Below are positions 38,510 to 47,065 of a stretch of 64,000 nt of DNA, one piece after another. Under the pieces are notes generated by a model. It was not told where the DNA came from and ran no database searches. It worked only from the letters and a program-made list of their open reading frames with translations. Numbering within the stretch: the stretch's first letter is position 1; each line of letters begins with the position of its first letter. Position numbers and translations under genes: made by a program. This DNA comes from Methylocella silvestris BL2 (lineage in GTDB: Bacteria > Pseudomonadota > Alphaproteobacteria > Rhizobiales > Beijerinckiaceae): NCBI RefSeq assembly GCF_000021745.1, contig NC_011666.1, positions 2,879,001 to 2,943,000 on the forward strand, written 5' to 3'.

Positions 38510-38885
38510 ACGGCCGTTCGAGTCGCTTAACGTCATTCCCTTCGTAGATATCATGCTGGTGCTGTTTACCATCGTGCTGACCACGGCCAATTTCATTGTG
38601 ACGGGCCGCATTCCGATGTCGTTGCCGCAGGCTTCGCGCGCGCCGATCGAGAAGCATCAGGACAAGACGATCGAACTCAACGCCAACGGCGACATCTATT
38701 TCGACGGCGAAATTTTCGCGCAAGACATGTTCGAGAGCCGTTTGCGGGCGCTGCCGCCCGAGACAACGTTCCTCGTTCGCGCCGATCGGACGCTCGCGTT
38801 CCAAAAATTCATCGACGTCGCCGATATCCTGAAGCGGCTGAACTTTACCAAGGTCGCCGTGCAGACCCAGAGCGTGTCGAAATAG
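38502..38885 (+). CDS. exbD: ExbD-like biopolymer transport protein
   Basis: A 127-residue protein with one N-terminal membrane helix, [18 protein letters not shown], that includes the essential Asp (Asp16), and a periplasmic domain ending [29 protein letters not shown]-like. It is the proton-conducting partner of ExbB. I start at ATG 38502, inside the end of exbB; upstream extension has no family match. Confidence 0.9.
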   Translation: MDERPFESLNVIPFVDIMLVLFTIVLTTANFIVTGRIPMSLPQASRAPIEKHQDKTIELNANGDIYFDGEIFAQDMFESRLRALPPETTFLVRADRTLAFQKFIDVADILKRLNFTKVAVQTQSVSK

Positions 38886-38929
38886 GCCCGCCAGCGAGCG
38901 TCTCGAAGTCGGGATCTTCAAGCATCCTC

Positions 38930-39688
38930 ATGCCCGAAAAAAAGGCGCGCGGACGATCGCGGTTCACAATCTATCACGGCCTGGCCGCCTCGTTCGCGCT
39001 GCATTGCGCGCTCGCCCTGCCCTTCGTGCTGGAGGAGCTGGCGGCGGGGCCCGATGAGCCGGAGATCCTCGTCGTCGAACTGCAAGGCGTCGTCGCGGAG
39101 ACCCAGACCGAACAGAAGACTCTTCAGGAGACCAAGGGGGCCGCGGAGCAGGATGCGGCGGATGCGGGCAGGCCTGCGCAGGCTGCCGCCGCCCCCCCGG
39201 AGCCGCCGCCGCCCGAAGATCCGCCAAAGGATGTCCCGCCGCCCGAAGAGACTTTTCCAGAGCCGCCCGCTCCCGCGCCAACCCCGCCTCCGACTGAAGC
39301 CGCGCCGCCGCAGCCGTCGCCGGGGGCGGGGGCCAACACGAGCGCCGGCGCCGAGGAGCGCAGCGCAGCGCAAAGGATCAGGACGGAGCGCGACGCGGAG
39401 CTCGACCGCCTCAAAGCCTATGTCAAACTGCTGACGAAAAAGGTTCAGGCCCACCTCGCCTATCCCGACGAAGAGCGGCAAGCCGGTCTGCAGGGCGCGG
39501 CGACGGTTTCCTTCACCATCCTTCCGGGCGGAGCGATCCGTCCGGAAAGCTTGAAGATCATATCGACCAGCGGCCAGCCGAAGCTCGATGCGAGCGCGCT
39601 GAAGACGATTCGGCTGAGCGCGCCCTTCGATCCGCCGCCCAGGGAGATGACCGTGGCGGTCGCCGTGGCCTTCGGCCGCAGGCGCTAG
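38930..39688 (+). CDS. tonB: TonB-like energy transducer
   Basis: A 252-residue protein. It has one N-terminal membrane helix (YHGLAASFALHCALALPFVL), a Gln/Glu/Pro-rich spacer (about residues 60-140) and a C-terminal TonB domain (LLTKKVQAHLAYPDEERQAGLQGAATVSFTILPGGAIRPESLKI). It would link ExbBD energy to an outer-membrane partner. No TonB-dependent receptor is nearby; the only outer-membrane protein in the operon is TpsB. Confidence 0.88.
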   Translation: MPEKKARGRSRFTIYHGLAASFALHCALALPFVLEELAAGPDEPEILVVELQGVVAETQTEQKTLQETKGAAEQDAADAGRPAQAAAAPPEPPPPEDPPKDVPPPEETFPEPPAPAPTPPPTEAAPPQPSPGAGANTSAGAEERSAAQRIRTERDAELDRLKAYVKLLTKKVQAHLAYPDEERQAGLQGAATVSFTILPGGAIRPESLKIISTSGQPKLDASALKTIRLSAPFDPPPREMTVAVAVAFGRRR

Positions 39689-39699
39689 GCGCCGGGCGT

Positions 39700-39746
39700 C
39701 ATCAAAAAAATTCCCACGGGCGGTTTCGCCCCCAAATCATTTGATG
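39700..39746 (+). promoter_or_regulatory. nested inverted repeats between tonB and the LLM monooxygenase gene
   Basis: CATCAAA (39700-39706) pairs with TTTGATG (39740-39746), and inside it GGGCG (39718-39722) pairs with CGCCC (39727-39731) over GTTT. It could end the TonB transcript or act in the leader of the sulfur cluster. No T-run follows directly. Confidence 0.35.
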
Positions 39747-39786
39747 TATTCCATAGACTTAATACACTTATATCCGTGAGGACCCC

Positions 39787-40920
39787 ATGTCGGTCGAGTT
39801 CATCGGCATGATCCAGCCGCGCAAACAATCCGAAATCCATCCGGCCGACCGGTCCGTCGTGCTCGATCGCGGCTATCTGCAGGATTTCGCCCACGCCCAC
39901 GAAGCGGGCGGCTTCGATCGCGCGCTCATCGGCTATTATTCCGATACGCCTGACGGCCTCCTGCTCGGCGGCTACATCGCCGAGCAGACAACCCGCCTCG
40001 GCCTTCTCATCGCGCATCGGCCGGGCTTCGTCGCGCCCCCTGTCGCCGCGCGGGCGTTCGCGACGCTCGACCAGCTGAGCGGCGGCCGGGCCGCCATTCA
40101 TGTGATTTCCGGCGGCGACGACGCCGACCAGCGGCGCGACGGCGACTATCTCGACAAGGACGCGCGTTACGCCCGGACCGAGGAATATATCGAGATCCTG
40201 CGATCGATTTGGGGCGGCGACGCGCCAGTCAGCCACGCGGGGCGCTATTACCGCTTCGAGGCGGCCTCGCCCGCCGTGCGCACGGCGCGATCGCAACCAA
40301 TTCCCATCTATTTCGGCGGCGCCTCGGACGCCGCTGTGGCTGTCGCGGCGCGCCAGGCCGATGTCTTCGCCCTCTGGGGCGAGACCCGCGCCCAGGTCGC
40401 CGAGATCACGGGCCGCGTGCGCGCGACGGCGGCGCGGGCCGGCCGCGTCATCCGCTTCAGCCTCTCCTTCCGCCCGATCCTCGCCGATACGGAGGCGCAG
40501 GCCTGGGCGCGGGCGGAGAAAATCCGCGAGACGATCATCGCCGGCAAGGGTGAGGCGTGGCTCGGGCGCTCGAATGGCGAAGCGCCGGTCAACGAAGGTT
40601 CGCGCCGTCTCCTTGCGGCCGCCGCCCTTGGCGACCGGCTCGACAATTGTCTGTGGACGGGAGCCGCGGCGCTGACCGGCGCCCGCGGCAACACCACCGC
40701 GCTTGTCGGAACGCCGCATCAGGTCGCCGAAGCGTTGCTCGATTATTGGCGGCTTGGCGTCTCCACATTTCTCCTCCGCGGCTTCGATCCGCTCGAGGAT
40801 GCGATCGACTATGGGGAGCGGCTCATTCCGCTGACGCGCGCCCTCATCGCCGCCGAGCAAACCGCCGACCACACAAGCGGGGCGCCGCGATCATTGGCGA
40901 GCGCCGCGGCGTCGTTCTAG
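39787..40920 (+). CDS. LLM-class FMNH2-dependent monooxygenase (SsuD-like)
   Basis: A 377-residue TIM-barrel flavin monooxygenase of the alkanesulfonate type: MSVEFIGMIQPRKQSEIHP, IAHRPGFVAPPVAARAFATLDQLSGGRAAIHVISGGDDADQRRDGD and YLDKDARYARTEEYIEIL are typical of SsuD. It would cleave the C-S bond of a sulfonate (or sulfone) to sulfite using reduced flavin. No flavin reductase is in the window, so one must be supplied from elsewhere. It heads a six-gene cluster that ends in a thiol dioxygenase. Confidence 0.85.
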   Translation: MSVEFIGMIQPRKQSEIHPADRSVVLDRGYLQDFAHAHEAGGFDRALIGYYSDTPDGLLLGGYIAEQTTRLGLLIAHRPGFVAPPVAARAFATLDQLSGGRAAIHVISGGDDADQRRDGDYLDKDARYARTEEYIEILRSIWGGDAPVSHAGRYYRFEAASPAVRTARSQPIPIYFGGASDAAVAVAARQADVFALWGETRAQVAEITGRVRATAARAGRVIRFSLSFRPILADTEAQAWARAEKIRETIIAGKGEAWLGRSNGEAPVNEGSRRLLAAAALGDRLDNCLWTGAAALTGARGNTTALVGTPHQVAEALLDYWRLGVSTFLLRGFDPLEDAIDYGERLIPLTRALIAAEQTADHTSGAPRSLASAAASF

Positions 40921-40948
40921 TCCGGCAGGGTTCGAGAAGGCAGGACAG

Positions 40949-42118
40949 ATGTATCTCGACAAGATCGACGATGTCGACGTCGCCATAGCCGGGCTGGCGC
41001 ATGAATTCGCGCAGACAGCCGCCGCCCATGACGCGGCGGCGTCCTTCCCCTTCGACAATATCGCGCGCCTTCGCGACGTCGGCGCGCCCGGCTTCGTCGT
41101 CCCCAAGGAGTTCGGCGGCCGCGGTTTCGGCCTCGCCCGGGCGGAGGCCGTCGTCAACCGCATCGCGCGCGGCGAGCCTTCGACGGCGCTGGTGCTGACG
41201 CAGCAATATCTTTTCCATGCGACGATGCTGCGCAGCGCGGCCTACCCGCCGACCCTTCGCGAGCGCATTTTCCACACGGCGGTTGGGGACGGCGCCCTCA
41301 TCAACAATCTGCGCGTCGAACCGGAGCTCGGCACGCCCGCCCGCGGCGGCCTGCCCGCGACGCTCGCCCGGCGCACGCCGCAAGGCTGGTCGCTCAGCGG
41401 CCACAAGACCTTCGCCACCGGCTGTCCCGCCCTCGCCTGGCACGCGATCTTCGCCCGCACCGACGAGCCGCAGCCCCGCGTTGGAATTTTCGTCGTCCCG
41501 GCCGGCGCGCCGGGCCTCCGGATCGAGGAGAGCTGGCGTCACCTCGGCATGCGCGCGAGCGCCAGCCACGACGTCATCCTCGAAGACGTGAACATCCCGG
41601 AGGATCACGCGGCCGAGCTCGTTCTGGCCGAACACGCCTCCGGGCCGGACGCCTTTCAGGCGGCGTGGCTGTCGGTCCTGTTCAGCACCGTCTATGACGG
41701 CGTCGCCCGCGTCGCGCGCGACTGGTTCGTCGGCTTCCTGCGCGATCGCCGGCCCGCCAATCTCGGCGCACCGTTGGCGAGCCTGCCGCGGATGCAGGAG
41801 GCGCTGGGCGCGATCGACGCCGCGCTTTACGTCAGCCGCGCGCTCCTTGACCAGCACGTCGAACGCGTCGATCGCGGCGATACGCCGGCGCAGCAGGACA
41901 GCTACTACCTCAAGCACGCCGTGACCGCCAATGCGCTGAAGGCGGTCTCGAAGGCGCTGGAAGTCTCGGGCAATCCGGGCCTCTCGCAGGTCAATCCGCT
42001 CGAGCGGCACTATCGCGACATTCTCTGCGCGCGCGTCCACTCGCCGCAAGACGACAGCATCCTCGTTGGCGGCGGGCGGCAAGCCCTGACCGCTGCGGGC
42101 GCTTTATCCGCAAATTGA
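40949..42118 (+). CDS. acyl-CoA dehydrogenase-fold monooxygenase (SfnC/DszC-like)
   Basis: A 389-residue acyl-CoA dehydrogenase-fold protein, with GFVVPKEFGGRGFGLARAEAVVNRIARGE at the N-terminus, SGHKTFATGCPALAWHAIFARTDE in the beta domain and NPLERHYRDILCARVHSPQDD at the C-terminus. Proteins like this next to SsuD-type genes (SfnC, DszC, related) act as flavin-dependent monooxygenases on sulfur compounds rather than as dehydrogenases. Which reaction occurs here is not visible from sequence. Confidence 0.75.
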   Translation: MYLDKIDDVDVAIAGLAHEFAQTAAAHDAAASFPFDNIARLRDVGAPGFVVPKEFGGRGFGLARAEAVVNRIARGEPSTALVLTQQYLFHATMLRSAAYPPTLRERIFHTAVGDGALINNLRVEPELGTPARGGLPATLARRTPQGWSLSGHKTFATGCPALAWHAIFARTDEPQPRVGIFVVPAGAPGLRIEESWRHLGMRASASHDVILEDVNIPEDHAAELVLAEHASGPDAFQAAWLSVLFSTVYDGVARVARDWFVGFLRDRRPANLGAPLASLPRMQEALGAIDAALYVSRALLDQHVERVDRGDTPAQQDSYYLKHAVTANALKAVSKALEVSGNPGLSQVNPLERHYRDILCARVHSPQDDSILVGGGRQALTAAGALSAN

Positions 42119-42139
42119 ACCGGAACCGGGAGCCATGAC

Positions 42140-43243
42140 ATGACGAACCGTCAAGACAGCGACAAACCGGCGGGCGTCGCATCGTCCCGCCGCATTTTTA
42201 TCGCCGGGGCCGCCGCGGCGGCCGTCGGAGCGCCCGCAGCCCTCGCGGCCGGCCGCGTCTTCGCCTTTCCGCGCGCGGCGATCGACGCGCAGGGGCTGCC
42301 GATCTGCAGCGTCGCGGCCGACGGTCCGGCGCCCGCGGCCGGGCCGCTGAAGAAAATCACCTTCGCCTGGAACGCCGGCGCGCCCTGCCTCGTCGCCGTC
42401 ACTGTCGCCAAGGATAAAGGCTTCTTCGCAAGACATGGGCTCGACGTCGACCTCATCAACTACTCCGGCTCGACCGACCAACTGCTCGAGACGCTCGCGA
42501 CCGGCAAAGCCGACGCCGCAATCGGCATGGCCCTGCGCTGGCTGAAGCCGCTGGAGCAGGGCTTTGACGTCAAGATCATCGCCAGCACTCATGGCGGCTG
42601 CCTGCGCCTTCTCGTTCCGGCGGACTCCGGGCTCGGCGATCTCAAGGACCTCAAGGGAAAAACGATCGCCGTCAGCGACATGAATGCGCCGGGAAAAAAC
42701 TTCTTCGCGATCGCTCTGAAAAGGGCGGGGCTCGATCCCGTCGCGGACGTCGATTTCAAGCCGTTTCCGGGACCGCTTCTGCGCGCCGCCGTGGAGAAAG
42801 GCGAGGCGCACGCCATCGCCGATACGGATCCCAACACCTTCCTCTGGCTGAAGGACGGCAAGTTCAAGGAGATCTCGTCGAATCTTTCGGGGGACTATGC
42901 GCAGCGAGCCTGTTGCATCGTCGGCGTGCGCGGCGGGCTGGTCCGCGACGATCGGCCGACCGCCGCGGCCATCGCCCGGGCGCTGCTCGAGGCGGCGGAC
43001 TTCGCCCATGCTCATCCCAGTGAGGCCGCCGCCACCTATCTGCCTTTCGCGCCCGGCAGCGTCTCCCTCGACGATCTGACGACGCTCGCGAAATATCATA
43101 CACATCAGCACCATCCCGTCGGTCAGGCGCTGAAGGATCAGCTCGCAAGCTATGCGGAAGAGTTGAAGCTCGTCTCCGTCTTCAAGCCGACGACGGATAC
43201 GGCGAAATACGCCGCGCGCATCTATGCCGATGTCCTCAGCTGA
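42140..43243 (+). CDS. sulfonate-type ABC transporter substrate-binding protein (SsuA-like)
   Basis: A 367-residue NMT1/SsuA-type binding protein with a twin-arginine-like signal (SSRRIFIAGAAAAAVGAPAALAA). The ligand-binding core is ITFAWNAGAPCLVAVTVAKDKGFFARHGLDVDLINY, with LETLATGKADAAIG after it. It brings a sulfonate or similar sulfur compound to the permease encoded next. Overlap with that permease gene is 20 bases. Confidence 0.85.
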   Translation: MTNRQDSDKPAGVASSRRIFIAGAAAAAVGAPAALAAGRVFAFPRAAIDAQGLPICSVAADGPAPAAGPLKKITFAWNAGAPCLVAVTVAKDKGFFARHGLDVDLINYSGSTDQLLETLATGKADAAIGMALRWLKPLEQGFDVKIIASTHGGCLRLLVPADSGLGDLKDLKGKTIAVSDMNAPGKNFFAIALKRAGLDPVADVDFKPFPGPLLRAAVEKGEAHAIADTDPNTFLWLKDGKFKEISSNLSGDYAQRACCIVGVRGGLVRDDRPTAAAIARALLEAADFAHAHPSEAAATYLPFAPGSVSLDDLTTLAKYHTHQHHPVGQALKDQLASYAEELKLVSVFKPTTDTAKYAARIYADVLS

Positions 43244-44270
43244 TCGTCACGCGGCGGCGCCGGCTCTCGCCGCCGTCGAGAAGCGATTTTCGGCGGCCGC
43301 CGAAAGAGGGTTTTCGCGCGCCGCCCTCGCCTCTACCGCGGCGGCGACATGGCTCGCTTTGGCCGCGCTGACGCTGCGATGGCCCGATGTCGGCGAATGG
43401 GGTCGCGGATCGGAATTGGCGATCGCCGCCAGCGTGATCGGCCTTTGCCTAGCGGCGCTCGCTTGCGTCGAATTCGGCGCTTTCGGGCCGGCGGCCACGG
43501 CCCGCGCCGCGCCGTTGCGCCGCTTGACGCCCTGGCTCTGCGCGCTGGGGATTGCCTTCTCGATATGGGAATTGCTGGCGGCCAAGACCGGCGTGTTGCC
43601 GCAACCCTTCTTTCCGCCGCCGCAGGCGATCCTCGAAGTTTTTACTGACGACTACGCAAAGCTCGCCGAGAGCGTTTTGGCTTCGGTCAAGCTTGAGCTG
43701 CTTGGCTTTGCTTTCGGCGCTTCGGCCGGTTTCCTGATCGGCGTTTGGCTGGGCTGGTCGCGCCGCTTCGGCTATTGGGTCCACCCGGTGCTGCGGCTGA
43801 TCGGGCCGTTGCCGGCGACGGCGTGGCTGCCGATCGCCTTCTTTGCTTTTCCATCGAGCTGGAGCGCCTCGATTTTCCTGATTGGGCTCACCACCGGATT
43901 TCCGGTCGCGGTGCTGACCTCATCGGGGGTGTCGAGCGTCAACACGGCCTATTATGACGTCGCGCGCACGCTCGGCGCGGGCCGGTGGTTTCTCGTCTGG
44001 AGGGTCGCGGTCCCCGCGGCGCTGCCGCATGTCTTCGTCGGCCTGTTCATGGGCCTTTCCGCCTCTTTCGCGGTGCTCGTCACCGCGGAAATGATGGGCG
44101 TCAAGGCGGGCCTCGGCTTCTATCTGCAATGGGCGCAGAGCTGGGCGTCTTACGCCAATATGTATGCGGCGCTGCTCGTCATGTCGGCGATGTGCGCCGG
44201 CCTCATTACGCTTCTTTTCAAGGTCCGCGCGCGCCTCATGTCCTACCAGAAGGCCGAGGTGAAATGGTGA
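43224..44270 (+). CDS. ABC transporter permease (SsuC-like) with N-terminal extension
   Basis: A 348-residue permease. The last 250 residues are SsuC-like (GFAFGASAGFLIGVWLGWS, DVARTLGAGRWFLVWRVAVPAALPHVFVGLFMGLSASFAVLVTAEMMG with the EAA loop). About 95 extra residues at the front contain two predicted membrane helices not found in short SsuC. ATG 43230 is a possible alternative start. It overlaps the ATPase gene by 7 bases. Confidence 0.83.
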   Translation: MPMSSADRHAAAPALAAVEKRFSAAAERGFSRAALASTAAATWLALAALTLRWPDVGEWGRGSELAIAASVIGLCLAALACVEFGAFGPAATARAAPLRRLTPWLCALGIAFSIWELLAAKTGVLPQPFFPPPQAILEVFTDDYAKLAESVLASVKLELLGFAFGASAGFLIGVWLGWSRRFGYWVHPVLRLIGPLPATAWLPIAFFAFPSSWSASIFLIGLTTGFPVAVLTSSGVSSVNTAYYDVARTLGAGRWFLVWRVAVPAALPHVFVGLFMGLSASFAVLVTAEMMGVKAGLGFYLQWAQSWASYANMYAALLVMSAMCAGLITLLFKVRARLMSYQKAEVKW

Positions 44271-45052
44271 GCCTTGCTTATGCCGAAGCCCCGGCTGCAG
44301 GCCTCGATCTCGCCATTCGCGATGTCAGTCACCGGTTCGACCTTGGCGGGACGTCGCTGCCGGTGCTGGAGCGCATCAGTTTCTCCGCGTCGCGCGGCGA
44401 GTTCGTCGCGCTGCTCGGGCCGAGCGGCTGCGGCAAGTCGACCCTGCTGCGGCTCGTCGCCGGCCTCGATCGGCCGACGTCGGGCGAGATCAGCGCCGAC
44501 GGAAGGACGATCCTCGGCCCCGATCCCTCGCGCGTCGTCGTCTTCCAGGACCCGACGCTCTATCCCTGGCGCACGGTCTGGCGCAACGTCGCCCTCGGCC
44601 TCGAGGCGCAGGGTCTTTTGCGCAGCCGGCGCGGCCGCGTCGACGACGCCCTGCGTCTCGTCGGACTTGAGTCCTTCGCCAAAGCCTATCCGCATCAGCT
44701 CTCGGGCGGCATGGCGCAGCGCGTCGCGCTGGCGCGGGCTCTCGTCAATGATCCCGATCTTCTGATCCTCGACGAACCGCTCGGCAGGCTCGATTCCCTG
44801 ACGCGCCTCGCGATGCAGGGCGAAATTGTCAATCTGTGGCGGCGCGCCGGCTTCACGGTCTTGCTCGTCACGCATGACATCGAGGAAGCGCTGCTGATGG
44901 CGACGCGGGTCATCGTCTTCAGCGCGCGGCCCGCCAGGGCGATCGCCGACATCCGCGTCGACAAGCCCTATCCGCGGCATCGTGACGATCCAGATCTCGT
45001 GCAGCAGCGCCGACAGATTCTCGCCCTTCTCGGGCTGGAAGCGTCCTGGTAG
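44264..45052 (+). CDS. ABC transporter ATP-binding protein (SsuB-like)
   Basis: A 262-residue ATPase with Walker [12 protein letters not shown], signature LSGGMAQRVALARALV, Walker B LLILDEPLGRLD and switch His in LLVTHDIEEAL. The VVFQDPTLYPWRTVWRNVALGLE segment is of the nitrate/sulfonate/taurine group. I start at ATG 44264; the frame is open upstream but that part belongs to the permease gene in another frame. Confidence 0.88.
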   Translation: MVSLAYAEAPAAGLDLAIRDVSHRFDLGGTSLPVLERISFSASRGEFVALLGPSGCGKSTLLRLVAGLDRPTSGEISADGRTILGPDPSRVVVFQDPTLYPWRTVWRNVALGLEAQGLLRSRRGRVDDALRLVGLESFAKAYPHQLSGGMAQRVALARALVNDPDLLILDEPLGRLDSLTRLAMQGEIVNLWRRAGFTVLLVTHDIEEALLMATRVIVFSARPARAIADIRVDKPYPRHRDDPDLVQQRRQILALLGLEASW

Positions 45053-45068
45053 GACAGGAGTCAACGCC

Positions 45069-45674
45069 ATGAGCAATCTCTACCGCTTGCGCGATTTCGT
45101 CGTCGCGGCGACGCGCGCCATCGACGGCGAGCCGCCGGACGAAGCGGCGCAGCTTGCGCGGATCAGGCCTTTGCTGGCCGAACTCATCGCGCAGGACGAT
45201 TGGCTCCCGCCGGATTACGCCATTCCGGGGCCGGACTATTACCGCCAATATCTGCTGCACGCGGACCCGCTCGCGCGACTTTCGGTGGTGAGCTTCGTCT
45301 GGGGTCCTGGCCAGCGCACGCCGGTACATGATCATCGTGTCTGGGGACTCGTCGGCGTCCTGCGCGGCGCGGAGATTTCGACGTCCTATTTCGCGTCGCC
45401 CGGCGGCGCCTTGATCGCCGGCGCGACGGAGCGCCTGGAGCGCGGCGACGTCACGGCGGTGTCGCCGCGCCTCGGCGACATTCACACCGTCGCCAACGCC
45501 TATGACGATCGAACCTCGATCAGCATCCACGTCTATGGCGGCAATATCGGCGCGGTCGCGCGCGCCGTCTTCGATCCGGCGACGGGCGCGCAAAAGCCGT
45601 TTATTTCGGGCTATTCTAACACGGCCGTGCCCAATCTCTGGAGCCATGGCGAGACCGGCCGAAGATCGTCATAA
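45069..45674 (+). CDS. cysteine dioxygenase-like thiol dioxygenase
   Basis: A 201-residue cupin. The three iron ligands appear as H87 and H89 in PVHDHRVWGLVGVLRG and H139 in GDIHTVAN, and the Ser-His-Tyr triad as S152, H154, Y156. An Arg at residue 59 (YYRQYLLH) would bind the substrate carboxylate. Such enzymes oxidise cysteine or 3-mercaptopropionate to the sulfinate. Which of the two is unclear; the position usually held by the Cys of the Cys-Tyr crosslink in CDO appears to be Gly. It closes the organosulfur operon. Confidence 0.8.
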   Translation: MSNLYRLRDFVVAATRAIDGEPPDEAAQLARIRPLLAELIAQDDWLPPDYAIPGPDYYRQYLLHADPLARLSVVSFVWGPGQRTPVHDHRVWGLVGVLRGAEISTSYFASPGGALIAGATERLERGDVTAVSPRLGDIHTVANAYDDRTSISIHVYGGNIGAVARAVFDPATGAQKPFISGYSNTAVPNLWSHGETGRRSS

Positions 45675-45743
45675 CAGGCCCGTTGCGCTGCGCCGGCTCC
45701 GGCCCTCGGCAACGGCCGATCTGGACGCCGCCATCTGACCGCG

Positions 45744-46796
45744 TCAGCGCCGCCATTCGTCAAAGTCTTTTTTCACATCAACCGCAGCAGCTGCGGCGGC
45801 GTCGTGAAGCCAGTCGGGCGGCTGCGCAACAAGATGTTCCCGAATGGCTTGCCTGTCCGAATTGTTGACGGCGTGAATTGAGGCCAGATCCATCGCCATG
45901 GCGCTCAGCAGTCGAAGACTGAGCTCCGCGCCCGCGGTCTCGCCGAGTTCGATTTTGCGAGAATCGGCGGCGATCCGCCGGACAATAAATTTGCCGACGT
46001 CGCGAAGGAATGGATCGGGCGATCGATATTTGCCCGTGGCGAGGTCGGAGAAAGACGGCGCTGAACCGCCTCGGCCATGGGCCCAGTTCCACGCTGAGGG
46101 GACCAGCGCCTTCGCCTCACGGACGACGCCGCCGCCGCGCCAGCGCGCGGCCGCGACGAAGCGCGGGCGTCCCAACCCTCCCCCGCCCTTTCGGCGTGAC
46201 GCGAACCTTTCGACGACAGCATCGGCGGGAAGGCTCAGCCGAAGCACGTCCTGAACCTCGCCCGGCGGCTCCGCCGCTGGATAGCTCGCGACCTCGTCCC
46301 AGAATTTGCGCGGACTGTCCTCGGCGCCTTCGACGAAAGGCCGCATCAAGGTCGCGTTCTCATCGAGCAGCATGGGCCCTGGTCGATCAAGTCCCTCCCC
46401 ATATCCATCGAGGATCGCCTTGGCGGCGGCATGATTGTCGAGGGCCGCGCCCGGAGCGAGCCTGACGCTTGTGGCAAGGCGAACGAGATCAAACGGATAT
46501 GCAATCACCGCCGCCTCATCGAAATCGTTCACGCCCCATACCAATCGGCCGTCGCCGTCGCGCCACGTGCCAAAATTTTCCGTGTGGGCGTCGCCAACGC
46601 TTGGCGCCGCCGGCGCCTCGCGCAGGGTCGGGCAAATCGTCTCGATGCGCTGCGCCCAGCGGAAAAACGTCGCACGCAGGAATGTGAAGGCGTCCTTCTT
46701 CATCCTCACATGCTTGTAATCAAGGTCCGCTTCGACGACGTGGCATTGACTGCGAAGCCACTCTTCAAAGGCCGTGTTTTCGTCGACAAAAGACAT
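45744..46796 (-). CDS. DUF2252 family protein
   Basis: A 350-residue protein of DUF2252, a family with remote kinase-like features: SVGDAHTENFGTWRDGDGRLVWGVNDFDEAAVIAYPFDLVRLATS holds the catalytic-loop-like GDAHXXN and the DFD that could bind metal. Function unknown. It is soluble and stands alone, convergent with the sulfur operon and 70 bases away. Confidence 0.75.
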   Translation of the reverse strand: MSFVDENTAFEEWLRSQCHVVEADLDYKHVRMKKDAFTFLRATFFRWAQRIETICPTLREAPAAPSVGDAHTENFGTWRDGDGRLVWGVNDFDEAAVIAYPFDLVRLATSVRLAPGAALDNHAAAKAILDGYGEGLDRPGPMLLDENATLMRPFVEGAEDSPRKFWDEVASYPAAEPPGEVQDVLRLSLPADAVVERFASRRKGGGGLGRPRFVAAARWRGGGVVREAKALVPSAWNWAHGRGGSAPSFSDLATGKYRSPDPFLRDVGKFIVRRIAADSRKIELGETAGAELSLRLLSAMAMDLASIHAVNNSDRQAIREHLVAQPPDWLHDAAAAAAVDVKKDFDEWRR

Positions 46797-47065
46797 CTCG
46801 GCTACTCCTTCCGGCTTCTGGATTCGCCTTCATGACGGGCCTGGATTTCGTCAAACGCGTTGATCACGGAGGAGGACAACAGGAGAAAGATTGATCGCGA
46901 TGCATGTTGTGGCCCGCTCTTTGGTCCGCAACAGAGAACTGTCTGAGCGACGGTTGCTTGGCTCGTATCGCCAATTACGCAGGCGCGGAAATGATGCGCA
47001 AGAGCCGTTCGGGCTCGGCGCCCTCCGCGCGGCGGTTCGTCGAGCCGGCGCGTTGAGGCCGCCGC

